DNA from: JABDOU01 sp041567895
GTDB lineage: Bacteria; Actinomycetota; Acidimicrobiia; Spongiisociales; SHLN01
Assembly: GCA_041567895.1 (NCBI GenBank)
Contig: JBFGAX010000048.1
Location: 1-21,364 of the forward strand
Direction: 5' to 3'
Length of the DNA: 21,364 nt
In this document: piece after piece, positions 13,622 through 21,112 of the stretch
Position numbering within the stretch: position 1 is the stretch's first letter
Layout of the letters: every line of letters starts with the position of its first letter
The notes under the pieces: model-generated
The model's input: the letters and a program-made list of their open reading frames with translations, nothing else
Told to the model about the DNA's origin: nothing
The model's database searches: none
Translations under genes and position numbers: made by a program

Positions 13622-16054
13622 ATGCCCAAGAAGGTGCGAGTCCGGCTCGTTCCCAAGACGCGGGACGGCCGGTCGATAGCAAGAGAATTGGAGATGACGC
13701 CAGCCACCGCCAAGGCGAACCGCCCCGATCCGGAGAGGGCTGCTGAGGCTTCGCGGTTAGCGAGAACGCTGGGGTTCACGAGACCGCGTGTCACCTATAC
13801 CGGCAGCGTGGATGCCACCCTGCCCTGGGACACCGTGGAAGAGATCTTCGATGTCTCACTCGAGGAGACAACCGAGCCCCTTGCAGGACCTGAGCGCGAG
13901 CCAGAAGCCGTGCCAGAAGAGATGATGAGGGGACAGGTCGACATCAACACGGCTTCGGAGGAGCAACTCGAGGCGCTGCCCGGATTAGGTGCCGCCCTCG
14001 CCGCTCGCATCACCCAAGCTCGCGACGCGGCGCCTTTCACCCGGGTGGAGGATCTCAGGCGGGTTCTCGGTGTCGGCCGAGTCCTGATCGATGAGCTGCG
14101 ACCACTTATCACGACCGGTCTTCGGGGCCCCGAGACCCTCGTCGAGCCGCGACGACGAATCCGGGTATCGAAGGCACTCCAGGTCCCCGAGCCACTACGG
14201 GGCACGATCGCCTTCGCATACGTTCCAACGCCGGTGGAGTTTCTTGCGGAAACGTACATCCCACCCGACATCGAGGACTATCACGTGCGTCTGGCCGACG
14301 TGGCCAACGCCCTGCAAGTTCCAGCGAGCCATCGCAACGGCTGGACGGGTCGCGGTACCAGGATGGCCATGATCGACACGGGGTTCGCCCCGCACCCGTT
14401 CTTCGAGCGCCAGGGTTACGAGATAGAGCGCACCAGCACGCCGTCGACACAAGACCCGGCGAGCGACCCGGACGGTCATGGAACGGGGGAGAGCGCCAAC
14501 GTGCTCTTCATGGCGCCCGGTATCGAGTTCATTGGCGTCAAACACAACGACTACTCAGCGGAGGCCCTGGAGACTGCGCTCGAACAGCGACCGGACATCA
14601 TCACCAACTCGTGGTGCTGGAACGTCGACGACATGACTTGGGACCAATGGGAGGATCATGACGAGAATCTCTACAACGAGCTACGCGACCTTGAGAACAT
14701 CATCAATGACGCGGTTGACGATGGGATCTTGGTGGTGTTTGCGGCCGGCAACGGCCACCGAGCCTTCCCGGCGAGCATGCCAGCAGTCCTCGCCGTCGGC
14801 GGTGTGACCGTCCAGCGGGACGGCTCCCTGGAGGCCTCAAGCTATGCAAGTTCCTTCCGGAGCGTGATGTACCCGGGTCGCAGTGTGCCGGACATCTGTG
14901 GTGTCGTGGGTGAGTACACCAGCACGTCGCCGATGCCAGGCCACATCATGCTGCCGGTCGCCGAAGGCAGCGATCTCGAAGGAAGCAACATGCCCTCTGC
15001 CATCGATGCCGATGGCTGGGGGGTCTTCTCCGGCACCTCCGCTGCGTGCCCCCAGGTGGCTGGGGTTGCAGCTCTGCTGCGATCGGCGTCTCGCCATCGG
15101 CTGGCCCGCTCGCCGGACGAGATACGAGCGATTCTGCAAGCCACGGCCACCGATGTCACCACTGGCACCACCGCGCTAGGTGACACGGCGGTAGTTGGGG
15201 ACGACGATGCGACCGGAAGCGGTTTCGTCAACGCCGCGACCGCGTGCGCATTGGTGGCCGATGGTGCCATTGAGTCCGGGTTGGTCGACAACGTCACCAA
15301 TCAGTGGCGGACGGTGACAATGAGTGAAGAGCATGACACCCAGGTCGCCTATCTTGCGGCGATGCAAACATTCGATGGCCCTGATCCCGCGGGTGTGCGT
15401 ATCCACCAGCCGACACCGACGGGACTGCGGATCAAGATAGAGGACGAGCAATCAAAGGACGCCGAGACTCATCACAACCCCGAACAGGTCGGATATCTGG
15501 CCATCAGCCCCGGATTGCTGTACGACCGCGACAGCAACCCCATCGGTGAAGTCGGCATGATTCAGTTAGACCAGCCAGAAGCCGAACTCTGGCATCGGAT
15601 CAACCTGCAGCAGCGTTACCACGATCCCGTCGTGGTCGCTCAGATCGAGACTTGGAATGCGCCGCAACCCGCTCATACTCGACTCCGGCAGGTAAAGCCA
15701 TCGTCGTTCGAGATCCAGATCGAAGAGTGGGACTACCTCAACGGGACCCACCCGTGGGAGACCATCGCCTACCTGGTGCTCGAACGGGGCGTCCACGATC
15801 TCCCGGCTGGAAATGGGATCGAAGCTGGTGTCGTCAGCGTCGACCATACGTGGGCCAGTGTGCCCTTCAGCAACGGCTTCACGTCCGCGCCGGTCGTGCT
15901 GAGTGCCAGCCAGACCTACGCCGGTGATCACGCCATCGTGACCCGACACCGCAACGTCGTGGTGGGTGGCTTCGACGTCCGACTCCAGGAGGAAGAGGCA
16001 AGGGACGGCTGGCACCGCGTCGAACAAGTGGGTTGGATAGCCGTTGAACAATGA
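13622..16054 (+). CDS. Subtilisin-like serine protease (S8) with helix-hairpin-helix insert and C-terminal repeats
   Basis: This is an 810-residue protease preceded by AAGGAGGAGGAGG. The catalytic triad is clear: Asp252 (MIDTG), His286 (DGHGTGE) and Ser473 (SGTSAACPQVAGVAALL), with AAGNGH holding the oxyanion Asn. Before it, residues 45-85 (ARTLGF, GSVDATLPWDTVEEIFDVSL) look like a propeptide module related to the 97-residue neighbour. Residues 103-165 (VDINTASEEQLEALPGLG, then LGVGRVLIDELRPLI) form a ComEA-type helix-hairpin-helix unit. After the protease come three related units of about 75 residues, near 565-640, 665-730 and 740-810, each with a Trp near the start, an (Q/E)T(F/W/Y) motif, HxRxxx or similar, acidic stretch and a closing VGYLAI/IAYLVL/VGWIAV strand. 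There is no signal peptide. Action inside the cell, perhaps on nucleic-acid-bound targets, is speculative. Confidence 0.9.
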   Translation: MPKKVRVRLVPKTRDGRSIARELEMTPATAKANRPDPERAAEASRLARTLGFTRPRVTYTGSVDATLPWDTVEEIFDVSLEETTEPLAGPEREPEAVPEEMMRGQVDINTASEEQLEALPGLGAALAARITQARDAAPFTRVEDLRRVLGVGRVLIDELRPLITTGLRGPETLVEPRRRIRVSKALQVPEPLRGTIAFAYVPTPVEFLAETYIPPDIEDYHVRLADVANALQVPASHRNGWTGRGTRMAMIDTGFAPHPFFERQGYEIERTSTPSTQDPASDPDGHGTGESANVLFMAPGIEFIGVKHNDYSAEALETALEQRPDIITNSWCWNVDDMTWDQWEDHDENLYNELRDLENIINDAVDDGILVVFAAGNGHRAFPASMPAVLAVGGVTVQRDGSLEASSYASSFRSVMYPGRSVPDICGVVGEYTSTSPMPGHIMLPVAEGSDLEGSNMPSAIDADGWGVFSGTSAACPQVAGVAALLRSASRHRLARSPDEIRAILQATATDVTTGTTALGDTAVVGDDDATGSGFVNAATACALVADGAIESGLVDNVTNQWRTVTMSEEHDTQVAYLAAMQTFDGPDPAGVRIHQPTPTGLRIKIEDEQSKDAETHHNPEQVGYLAISPGLLYDRDSNPIGEVGMIQLDQPEAELWHRINLQQRYHDPVVVAQIETWNAPQPAHTRLRQVKPSSFEIQIEEWDYLNGTHPWETIAYLVLERGVHDLPAGNGIEAGVVSVDHTWASVPFSNGFTSAPVVLSASQTYAGDHAIVTRHRNVVVGGFDVRLQEEEARDGWHRVEQVGWIAVEQ

Positions 16055-16248
16055 ACGATCGAGTGGCGGTCGGGAGGCGGCCGCCACTTCGTCGCTTGCG
16101 CCGTTGCTCACCGCGAGGTTCGGCGAGGTTGGCTTCGGCATCATGGCGCTCAGCTGAGTCACCAGAGACTCGTCGGCGGCCGCACACATCACTACTCACC
16201 AGATCCTCGACGTCCACTGCACTGTCGAACACGGCCCCAATACCGAGT
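16055..16248. other. Spacer between subtilase and scar R5
   Basis: I see no supported gene, hairpin or repeat in this short stretch. The plus-strand frame starting at 16051 is arginine-rich with a composition typical of a non-coding frame in GC-rich DNA and has no ribosome binding site of its own. Confidence 0.5.
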
Positions 16249-16387
16249 GAAACTAGGCAACAATTGGGCAACGCGACAACGAGAAACACTCGGAAGTGAC
16301 GGGAACCAACGGGAGCAAGAAAGCCAGTCAGGAAAAGGAGAAACACCGGAGAAGCCAGCAATCATGAGCTCTGTGAAACCCTCGGCG
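16249..16387 (+). repeat. att-like leader repeat R5
   Basis: GGCAAC at 16256-16261 and 16267-16272 keeps the 11-bp spacing. GCGACAACGAGAAACACTCGG, GGGAACCAACGGGAGC, GCCAGTCAGGAAAAGGAG and AGCAATCATGAG then follow the order of R1 and R4. It continues without a gap into the tRNA-Val fragment. Confidence 0.75.
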
Positions 16388-16436
16388 TTGCCTTCGCACG
16401 GCAGAGGCCATTGGTTCGATCCCAGTAGCGCCCACC
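16388..16436 (+). pseudogene. tRNA-Val 3'-half (copy 5, altered anticodon)
   Basis: Stem TTGCC/GGCAG closes loop TTCGCAC, so the anticodon position reads CGC where copies 2 and 4 have CAC. The T arm ATTGG-TTCGATC-CCAGT still pairs with one T-G wobble; the acceptor strand AGCGCCC and ACC are intact. The altered anticodon and missing 5' half show that it does not serve as a tRNA. Confidence 0.74.
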
Positions 16437-16438
16437 GG

Positions 16439-16465
16439 AAGATCCCCTGGAAATGAGGATCTTTT
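16439..16465 (+). terminator. Rho-independent terminator after the last tRNA fragment
   Basis: AAGATCC (16439-16445) pairs with GGATCTT (16457-16463) around an 11-base loop and runs into TTTT. It begins two bases after the tRNA 3' end, so it is probably the terminator of the original tRNA-Val gene. Confidence 0.6.
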
Positions 16466-16560
16466 GCTCGCTGGACCCTCTGCTTCAGCATGGATGCCGG
16501 CTTTAGGCAACCGATTAATCAACACGACGGTTGGAGGGAAGGGCGTGGGGAAGCCGATGA

Positions 16561-16595
16561 CGAAGGGACCCCCGCCTGAGCAGGGGGTCCCTTCG
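16561..16595. terminator. 13-bp perfect hairpin, terminator of the secreted-protein gene
   Basis: CGAAGGGACCCCC (16561-16573) pairs perfectly with GGGGGTCCCTTCG (16583-16595) around a nine-base loop. It lies 19 bases after the stop codon of the minus-strand gene at 16615. The central stem AGGGACCCCC is the same as in the hairpin at 19807. No long T tract follows, as is common in actinobacteria. Confidence 0.7.
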
Positions 16596-16614
16596 GTTCG
16601 TTGGTGGTTGGTTG

Positions 16615-17643
16615 CTAGATGGTCGAATCGAACAGGGCTCCTCCGTCGACGGCGGTGTCCTTTACGTCGTGGGGGACTCCCACTGTGACAACACCGGAGC
16701 ATATTCCACCGTTGCCATCGTCAGCGGTGTACGCGATGTGATAGACCCGCCCATCACCAGGCATTTCCTTCGTGCCGGCTCGTTCGGCTCTCACCGCGGC
16801 GGTGTCGGTTCCGACTCCAGTGGCGTCCGGTGTGAACGCCCCGTCACCAAAGGTGTCGGTGGCCTCGTCCTGGAAGATCGAGTCGACCGTGATGGTGATC
16901 GCATCACCATCGGGGTCGGTGACACCCAACACGTTGATGTCGACGAACTTATGATTTGGCGGCCAGATCGCATCGATGCTCGGGGCTGCCTCGTCGCAGA
17001 CCGGCGGTTCGTTGCAGCTGAAGTCCACGGTGAGCTTATTGCTGCTGCTGCCTGAAGCACCGAAAAGGTAATCGCTTCCGAAGGGAGCCAGGTTCTGAAG
17101 AGAACCCCCCACCGAGAAGAACCCTGGAATGGCTGCGTTGATGTCGGTAATCGCGGCCGCGTTGAGGGAGATGCTCTCCGTGCCGCTTGCTCCGTTGGGA
17201 ATGCTCACCGACGCGTACTGGGTTCCGGTGCCAAGGTCGTTGTAGATGGCGGCGCTTGTCCCAGTGTTGTTGTTGAGGGTGGCCGCGTCGGTCGTCACAT
17301 CGAATATCCCAAGCACATGGGAGTTGTTGCCAAAACTTGAAGCATGCGTCAACTCCAACGTGGCGCTGCTCACAGTACATCCGTCCAAGCCGGAGAGGTC
17401 GAACGTGAAGAAATCGCGGAGCAATCGCGATCCTGTCCGGCCCGTGAAGTAGTTGTCGTTCCCGTCGGTATTGAACAAAGTGGGCGACCACCAGCCCTGG
17501 TTGTCAATCCCAACATCGAACCGATTGTCTGATGTGCTCAGCGTCGTGGTGGCGGCCAACGCGACGGAGCTGAAGACTGCCAGCGCCAAGAACACCGAGG
17601 CCAGGCCGACCACACTCCCCTTCCATTTTTTCGCAATTGCCAT
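16615..17643 (-). CDS. Secreted DNRLRE-like protein with C-terminal Ig-like domain
   Basis: This is a 342-residue exported protein. The signal peptide covers residues 1-30 (Lys-rich start, hydrophobic core, SVALA then A). Residues 35-210 start with TLSTSDNRFDVGIDNQ and hold LLRDFFTFDLSGLDGCTVSSATLEL, the pattern of DNRLRE/PEP-CTERM-like beta-sandwich domains. Residues about 211-335 (PPNHKFVDINVLGVTDPDGD, then VRAERAG and GRVYHIAYTADDGNGGICSGVVTVGVPHD) form a HYR/Ig-like domain common in exported bacterial proteins. There is no C-terminal membrane anchor or sorting signal, so it is probably released or wall-bound. GAAGGAG lies 11 bases before the ATG. A hairpin in its leader is listed separately. 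Function is unknown. Confidence 0.88.
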   Translation of the reverse strand: MAIAKKWKGSVVGLASVFLALAVFSSVALAATTTLSTSDNRFDVGIDNQGWWSPTLFNTDGNDNYFTGRTGSRLLRDFFTFDLSGLDGCTVSSATLELTHASSFGNNSHVLGIFDVTTDAATLNNNTGTSAAIYNDLGTGTQYASVSIPNGASGTESISLNAAAITDINAAIPGFFSVGGSLQNLAPFGSDYLFGASGSSSNKLTVDFSCNEPPVCDEAAPSIDAIWPPNHKFVDINVLGVTDPDGDAITITVDSIFQDEATDTFGDGAFTPDATGVGTDTAAVRAERAGTKEMPGDGRVYHIAYTADDGNGGICSGVVTVGVPHDVKDTAVDGGALFDSTI

Positions 17644-17683
17644 GCGCGTAGATACTCCTTCGCTGTTTGTGAGAAGGTGATCG

Positions 17684-17705
17684 ACCGATGGCTGGTCCCA
17701 TCGGT
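17684..17705 (-). promoter_or_regulatory. Leader hairpin upstream of the secreted-protein gene
   Basis: ACCGATGG and CCATCGGT form a perfect 8-bp stem around a six-base loop, 40 bases before the ATG at 17643 and so probably in the 5' leader. It does not match a riboswitch class I know. An mRNA-stabilising or protein-binding hairpin would fit. Confidence 0.4.
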
Positions 17706-18144
17706 CCGGGTTCCACCCTCAACTATTCCCTATCACCAAAGGCCCGGATTTGGTGGGTCGGTATGTTCAGCCGACTCGCCCCAGCACCTTTCTTTCGAGC
17801 TTGTCCTGCGAGCCCAATGACAGGGTCTGCGTTGTGATCGATGTCGTCCACGGGCTAACGACTCCTTCACGGAGCGTGACCACTTGGTACCTGAGTTACG
17901 GATCAGCCGTAAGCGGCTTCGGAACCAACCCAGGGGAACTGAGAGCCCAGGGGAAACGCTGGGGAGATTCCGCGGCTGAAGACGCAGCTCGAGGAACCCG
18001 CGACCTGCCCGGCCGACACGGAGGCCAGTGCCAGGAGTTCGAACACGAGCTCGAAGCGGCCAACACCGGCACCCGGCACGACTGCCAGCACACATGATCC
18101 ATGTGGATCCGTACCAGGTTCGGGGGCGAGGCCACCAACAACCA
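17706..18144. other. Intergenic or decayed stretch, no gene recognised
   Basis: Open frames exist on both strands (plus 17750-18097, minus 17733-18266 and 17903-18196), but none has a ribosome binding site, a family resemblance or consistent composition. Part of the missing N-terminal half of the molybdopterin oxidoreductase may lie here in unrecognisable form. Confidence 0.4.
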
Positions 18145-18740
18145 CGGCTCGGACCTCCGATCGCTTGAAGTTCCCCATGCTGCGGGTGCGGGGCACGCTT
18201 GCGCCCGATCCCGTGGTCGGCTGCCACCGACCTCGTGGCGCGATTGGCGATGCACACCATCGACAACTACACCGAACTGGCCTTCGGGGTCAAGATCTAC
18301 GCCTACGAGTTCTACGAAAAACGTATTTGCCGCTTCCAAGCTCGGACTCGGTGAGATCGGAACGCCCAACTGGTCACCCCACCATGCCCCGGCCGACGGC
18401 GATGATGTTCCCGGTCTCACAGACTCCGGTATCGATGCCTTCAGCGCCGCCTTCGAAGACGATGCCGCCGCCGACGTGTTGTTCATCGCCGGCTCCGACC
18501 CTTACGAGACGAAGACGGTCCGGTTCACGAGCTGGCAGACGATCGGGGGCGCTTCCATCATCTACGTGGATCCGCGCAAGACCTTCACCGCCGCCTACGC
18601 CGAAGACAATTGGGGGATGCACCTCCAGATCGCGCCGGGAACCGACACGTGCCTCTACAACGCCATTGTGCGAGAAATCATGGAACAGGGGTGGGAGGAT
18701 CGAGACTTCGTTGCGCGCCTGGCCAGCCGCTGTAGGTACG
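18145..18740 (+). pseudogene. Molybdopterin oxidoreductase catalytic-subunit fragment, frameshifted
   Basis: Plus-strand pieces align in order with catalytic subunits of the DMSO-reductase superfamily, closest in style to arsenite-oxidase or formate-dehydrogenase-like enzymes. DRLKFPMLRVRGTLAP (about 18155-18200) is the usual segment before the SW-A-DLVA helix. A shift gives DLVARLAMHTIDNYTELAFGVKIYAYEFYE (to about 18318). A second shift gives ASKLGLGEIGTPNWSPH, PGLTDSGIDAF, ADVLFIAGSDPYETKT, GASIIYVDPRKTFTA and INAPGTD-type text ending near EQGWEDRDFVARLA (18720). The N-terminal cluster-binding part and about two thirds of the C-terminal part are missing. Two or more shifts make it a dead gene. 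Confidence 0.8.
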
Positions 18741-18918
18741 ACTTCCGATGCCCGATCAACCGGCGCCGACTGAGGTCATCGGTCTGGATCTCTGGGCCGA
18801 CGCCGCCGGTATGGGTGCGTACTACGAGTCGCTGTCGAGTTTCGAAGCCGCCTTCAGCGCCGCCCCCCAAACCTCGGTCTGGGAATCAGCCACCGGTGGC
18901 ACCTGGACAGAGTGGTAA
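18736..18918 (+). pseudogene. C-terminal fragment of an unidentified small protein joined to the oxidoreductase remnant
   Basis: In a different frame from the oxidoreductase remnant, 56 codons from an ATG at 18748 encode a segment with DLWADAAGMGAYYE and APQTSVWESATGGTWTEW before TAA. The pattern (hydrophobic strand, MGAYYE helix, TSVW, terminal W-EW) recalls the C-terminal ends of small dimeric alpha/beta-barrel or monooxygenase-like proteins. No ribosome binding site precedes the ATG and a TAG lies five codons upstream, so it looks like the tail of a gene cut off at the joint near 18735. The identification is weak. Confidence 0.4.
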
Positions 18919-19266
18919 CCAATAGGCACACGCTCGGAAGGGTGCCGTTGGGTTATCAGTTCGTTGCGCGCCGAACAGGTTCCATCTTCCTAGTCGTGTG
19001 GGGCGATCCGATGTGGGTGATTGCTCGCCGGCTGGGGCGAGAGTCGTCGTCCATTCGTTGTCCCGGATGATGCTGATGGGGGTGGCCCATTTGAGTGATC
19101 CGCGGTCTCAGTAGTACGCGCAGTCATTCGAGCGAGCGGTCTGAATCGTTGTGAGTTATTCCCAGATTGACAAGAGGAGGTTCGCCTCTACCGGTCACAC
19201 GCCGGGTGTGGTTCGCTGGCGGCCTGTGTTCCGGGGTGGACCTGGATTGAAAGAGAGGGGACCCTC
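18919..19266. other. Intergenic stretch without a recognised gene
   Basis: I find no gene, hairpin or repeat that I can support. A short plus-strand frame near 19009-19068 reads WVIARRLGRESSSI, which recalls a transposase helix-turn-helix, but it is too short to call. The last 20 bases hold the ribosome binding site of the next gene. Confidence 0.4.
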
Positions 19267-19731
19267 ATGCTTCGTAGATTGGTAGTACTGGCAGTGGCGT
19301 TGGCCGTCGCCATGGCGATGGCGTTACCGGCTGGTGCAACGCCTCCGAGCGCCGTCACTATCGAGGTCGATACCCTCTTTGCCGGCACAGGAACGTTCAC
19401 GGCGACCGGGCCGGCGGTCGACGACGGCGTCGTCTGCGCCACGGGTGAAACGTTCGACGTCTTCGGCAAAGTCTCCGGAATGGGCAAGAAAGGCGTCAAC
19501 ATCCAGGTGGTGAAGGAGTTCACCTGTGACGACGATTCTGGTTCGTTCTTCGTGAAGCTGCAGGTCAAAGTCTTCTTCGCGGGCCCGGTGCTGTCGTCCT
19601 TCAACTGGGTGGTTACAGAAGGAGACGGGGCCTACGAAGACCTCCACGGCTCCGGCAGTGGTGACGGCCTGCCTCCCAACACCGGTTTCGACATCCTCGA
19701 CGTGTACGAAGGGAAGATGCACATCGACTGA
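19267..19731 (+). CDS. Small secreted protein of unknown function
   Basis: This is a 154-residue protein with a classical signal peptide: RR at 3-4, a long Ala/Val/Met hydrophobic core and a probable AGA-T cleavage after residue 24. The mature part (about 130 residues) is acidic, with a short beta-rich pattern, two cysteines (VVCATGE and FTCDDDSG) that could form a disulfide, and a Gly-rich HGSGSGDG loop near the end, closing with YEGKMHID. Short exported actinobacterial proteins with this Cys pair and Gly loop are common, but I know no function. GAGAGGGG stands 7 bases upstream. A strong hairpin follows at 19807. It appears to be transcribed alone. Confidence 0.85.
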   Translation: MLRRLVVLAVALAVAMAMALPAGATPPSAVTIEVDTLFAGTGTFTATGPAVDDGVVCATGETFDVFGKVSGMGKKGVNIQVVKEFTCDDDSGSFFVKLQVKVFFAGPVLSSFNWVVTEGDGAYEDLHGSGSGDGLPPNTGFDILDVYEGKMHID

Positions 19732-19806
19732 TCCGCTGCAGCCGTAACCGATGGGCCTTGTTTGGACGAGGTGAGGTGGGTAGCTGAGAGATGCTCGACT
19801 GAAGCG

Positions 19807-19833
19807 AGGGACCCCCGCTCGACGGGGGTCCCT
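19807..19833. terminator. 11-bp perfect hairpin, terminator of the small secreted protein gene
   Basis: AGGGACCCCCG (19807-19817) pairs with CGGGGGTCCCT (19823-19833) around CTCGA, 75 bases after the stop. The stem sequence AGGGACCCCC is shared with the hairpin at 16561. Confidence 0.72.
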
Positions 19834-19904
19834 TCACGTTCACGCGCCGCATGTGAATCATTCGAAACGCCGGTGTATCAGGGTGTGAGCCGGCCACGCC
19901 GAGC

Positions 19905-20329
19905 TCAGAGTCGTCCCAGGGTGCCCTCCGGGACCCACTTCTCGTTTAGCTGATTGATCGAGAGCGAAACCCAGCCGCCACCCATCGATTGCGGCGAGGC
20001 CTGAACCATCCCGGCTCGCTCGGCCCCCTCGATGTCGGGTGTGTATGGTGGCGACGTGACTGAGGCCGCAGCGATCGGTAAGACGGCTCTCGTCTGGGCC
20101 GCGCCGCCCAGGTGGCTCGGCGCACTGTCCGGAGCTGTAGTGGTGCTCGGCTTCACCGTCGTTCAGAACGTCTTCATCTCTGATATCTGGTGCAACGTCA
20201 GTGAGCCGACCGCGACGCGCTCTATGACGCTGGGGCGTTCGCTGCCGACGTGACGACTGCGGTCAACCGAGATGCCAATGGATGGTCGGCGATCCTCGGC
20301 TAGGTTCGGATGAAAAGGAGGTGCCAAGC
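19905..20329. pseudogene. Decayed stretch with short coding remnants
   Basis: Two short plus-strand pieces look like gene debris. One (from a GTG at about 20056) reads TALVWAAPPRWLGALSGAVVVLGFTVVQNVFISDIWCNV, a single membrane helix with the start of a second conserved stretch, cut off afterwards. The other, in a different frame and ending at about 20302, reads ALYDAGAFAADVTTAVNRDANGWSAILG. They meet near 20205. On the minus strand a frame ending at 19905 closes with SINQLNEKWVPEGTLGRL, which could be the tail of another gene. None can be named; the call is tentative. Confidence 0.35.
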
Positions 20330-20920
20330 TTGTTCATCGACCCCATCCCAACGACTGAGGCAGAGGGGATGGTTGCGCGGATGTATGCAGAAGACCAGGC
20401 GAGGGCTGGCTATGTGCCCGTGTACACCCAGGTTTTCTCCCATCACCCAGAGGCCTACCAGGCCTGGATCACGCTGATCACTTCGATTCGGGAGAATATG
20501 GATCTTCGGCGGTGCGAGCTGGCTACGTTGGCGGCGGCGCGGGCGTTGAGATCGACGAACTGCAGTATCGCTCACGGAAAGGTGCTGCGTGACCGGTTCT
20601 ACGAGTCTGAACAGGTGTTTCGGATTGCTTCGGACCATCGGCACGCGGACCTCGACGAGGTCGACGTGGCCGTCATGGACTTCGCCGAGAGGGCCGCTGA
20701 CGATCCGTCGCAGATCACCCGATCGGAGGTCCAAAACCTGAAAGAGCTGGGCCTATCCGACCGCGATATTCTCGACGTTGTTCTGTCTGTTGCTGCTCGG
20801 GCGTTCTTCGCGACCGTCGTTGAGGCGTTGGGCGCTCCGCCCGAAAGACCGATGGTCGAGGACTTGGAACCACGGCTGCTGGATGTTCTCACAGTCGGTC
20901 GTCCCATCCCACCCGAATAG
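20330..20920 (+). CDS. AhpD/carboxymuconolactone decarboxylase-like protein
   Basis: This is a 196-residue all-helical cytoplasmic protein of the AhpD-like superfamily. The core helix has RCELATLAAARALRSTNCSIAHGKVL, where the family has E-C-x-x-C-H or a one-cysteine version; here only the second Cys and the following His (CSIAH) remain, as in the peroxidase-related branch. The C-terminal half (DFAERAADDPSQI, LKELGLSDRDILDVVLSVAARAFF) is the usual second helical repeat. A TTG start at 20330 is chosen because AAGGAGGT lies 7 bases upstream and homology begins at FIDPIP; the ATG at 20282 has no such site. Loss of one cysteine argues against a thioredoxin-like CxxC mechanism; peroxide or quinone-related chemistry is possible. 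Neighbours give no clue. Confidence 0.87.
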   Translation: MFIDPIPTTEAEGMVARMYAEDQARAGYVPVYTQVFSHHPEAYQAWITLITSIRENMDLRRCELATLAAARALRSTNCSIAHGKVLRDRFYESEQVFRIASDHRHADLDEVDVAVMDFAERAADDPSQITRSEVQNLKELGLSDRDILDVVLSVAARAFFATVVEALGAPPERPMVEDLEPRLLDVLTVGRPIPPE

Positions 20921-21060
20921 CCATCCGAGCTCAGCCGGACAACGTCGACGGGGCAGCCCGTGCCCCGGGAAACGCAATCTGCCGACCTCGCAGACGTGGG
21001 GCTGTCTGTCTCTGCGCCATGCGACGTGTGGACTACGCGCCTTGCACCGTGTCGTCCAAG

Positions 21061-21098
21061 CGAAGGGAGGGGACCCGTTTCCGGAGCCCCTCCCATTC
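21061..21098. terminator. Hairpin after the fasciclin gene
   Basis: GGGAGGGG (21065-21072) pairs with CCCCTCCC (21087-21094) around a 14-base loop, and CGAA/TTCG extend the stem past one bulged A. It lies 15 bases after the stop codon of the minus-strand gene at 21113. The 140 bases between it and the AhpD-like gene hold nothing recognisable. Confidence 0.6.
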
Positions 21099-21112
21099 GT
21101 CCTTGCGCAGGG

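Noticed and set aside
17684..17705. Riboswitch in the leader of the secreted-protein gene
   Set aside because: A single hairpin without the conserved core of any class known to me; kept only as a leader hairpin.
17903..18196. Minus-strand frame with a hydrophobic stretch, possible membrane protein
   Set aside because: It overlaps the oxidoreductase remnant on the other strand, has no ribosome binding site, and its hydrophobic run fits chance in this frame.
19009..19068. Transposase helix-turn-helix (WVIARRLGRESSSI)
   Set aside because: About 20 codons only, stop right after, no other transposase motif or terminal repeats nearby.
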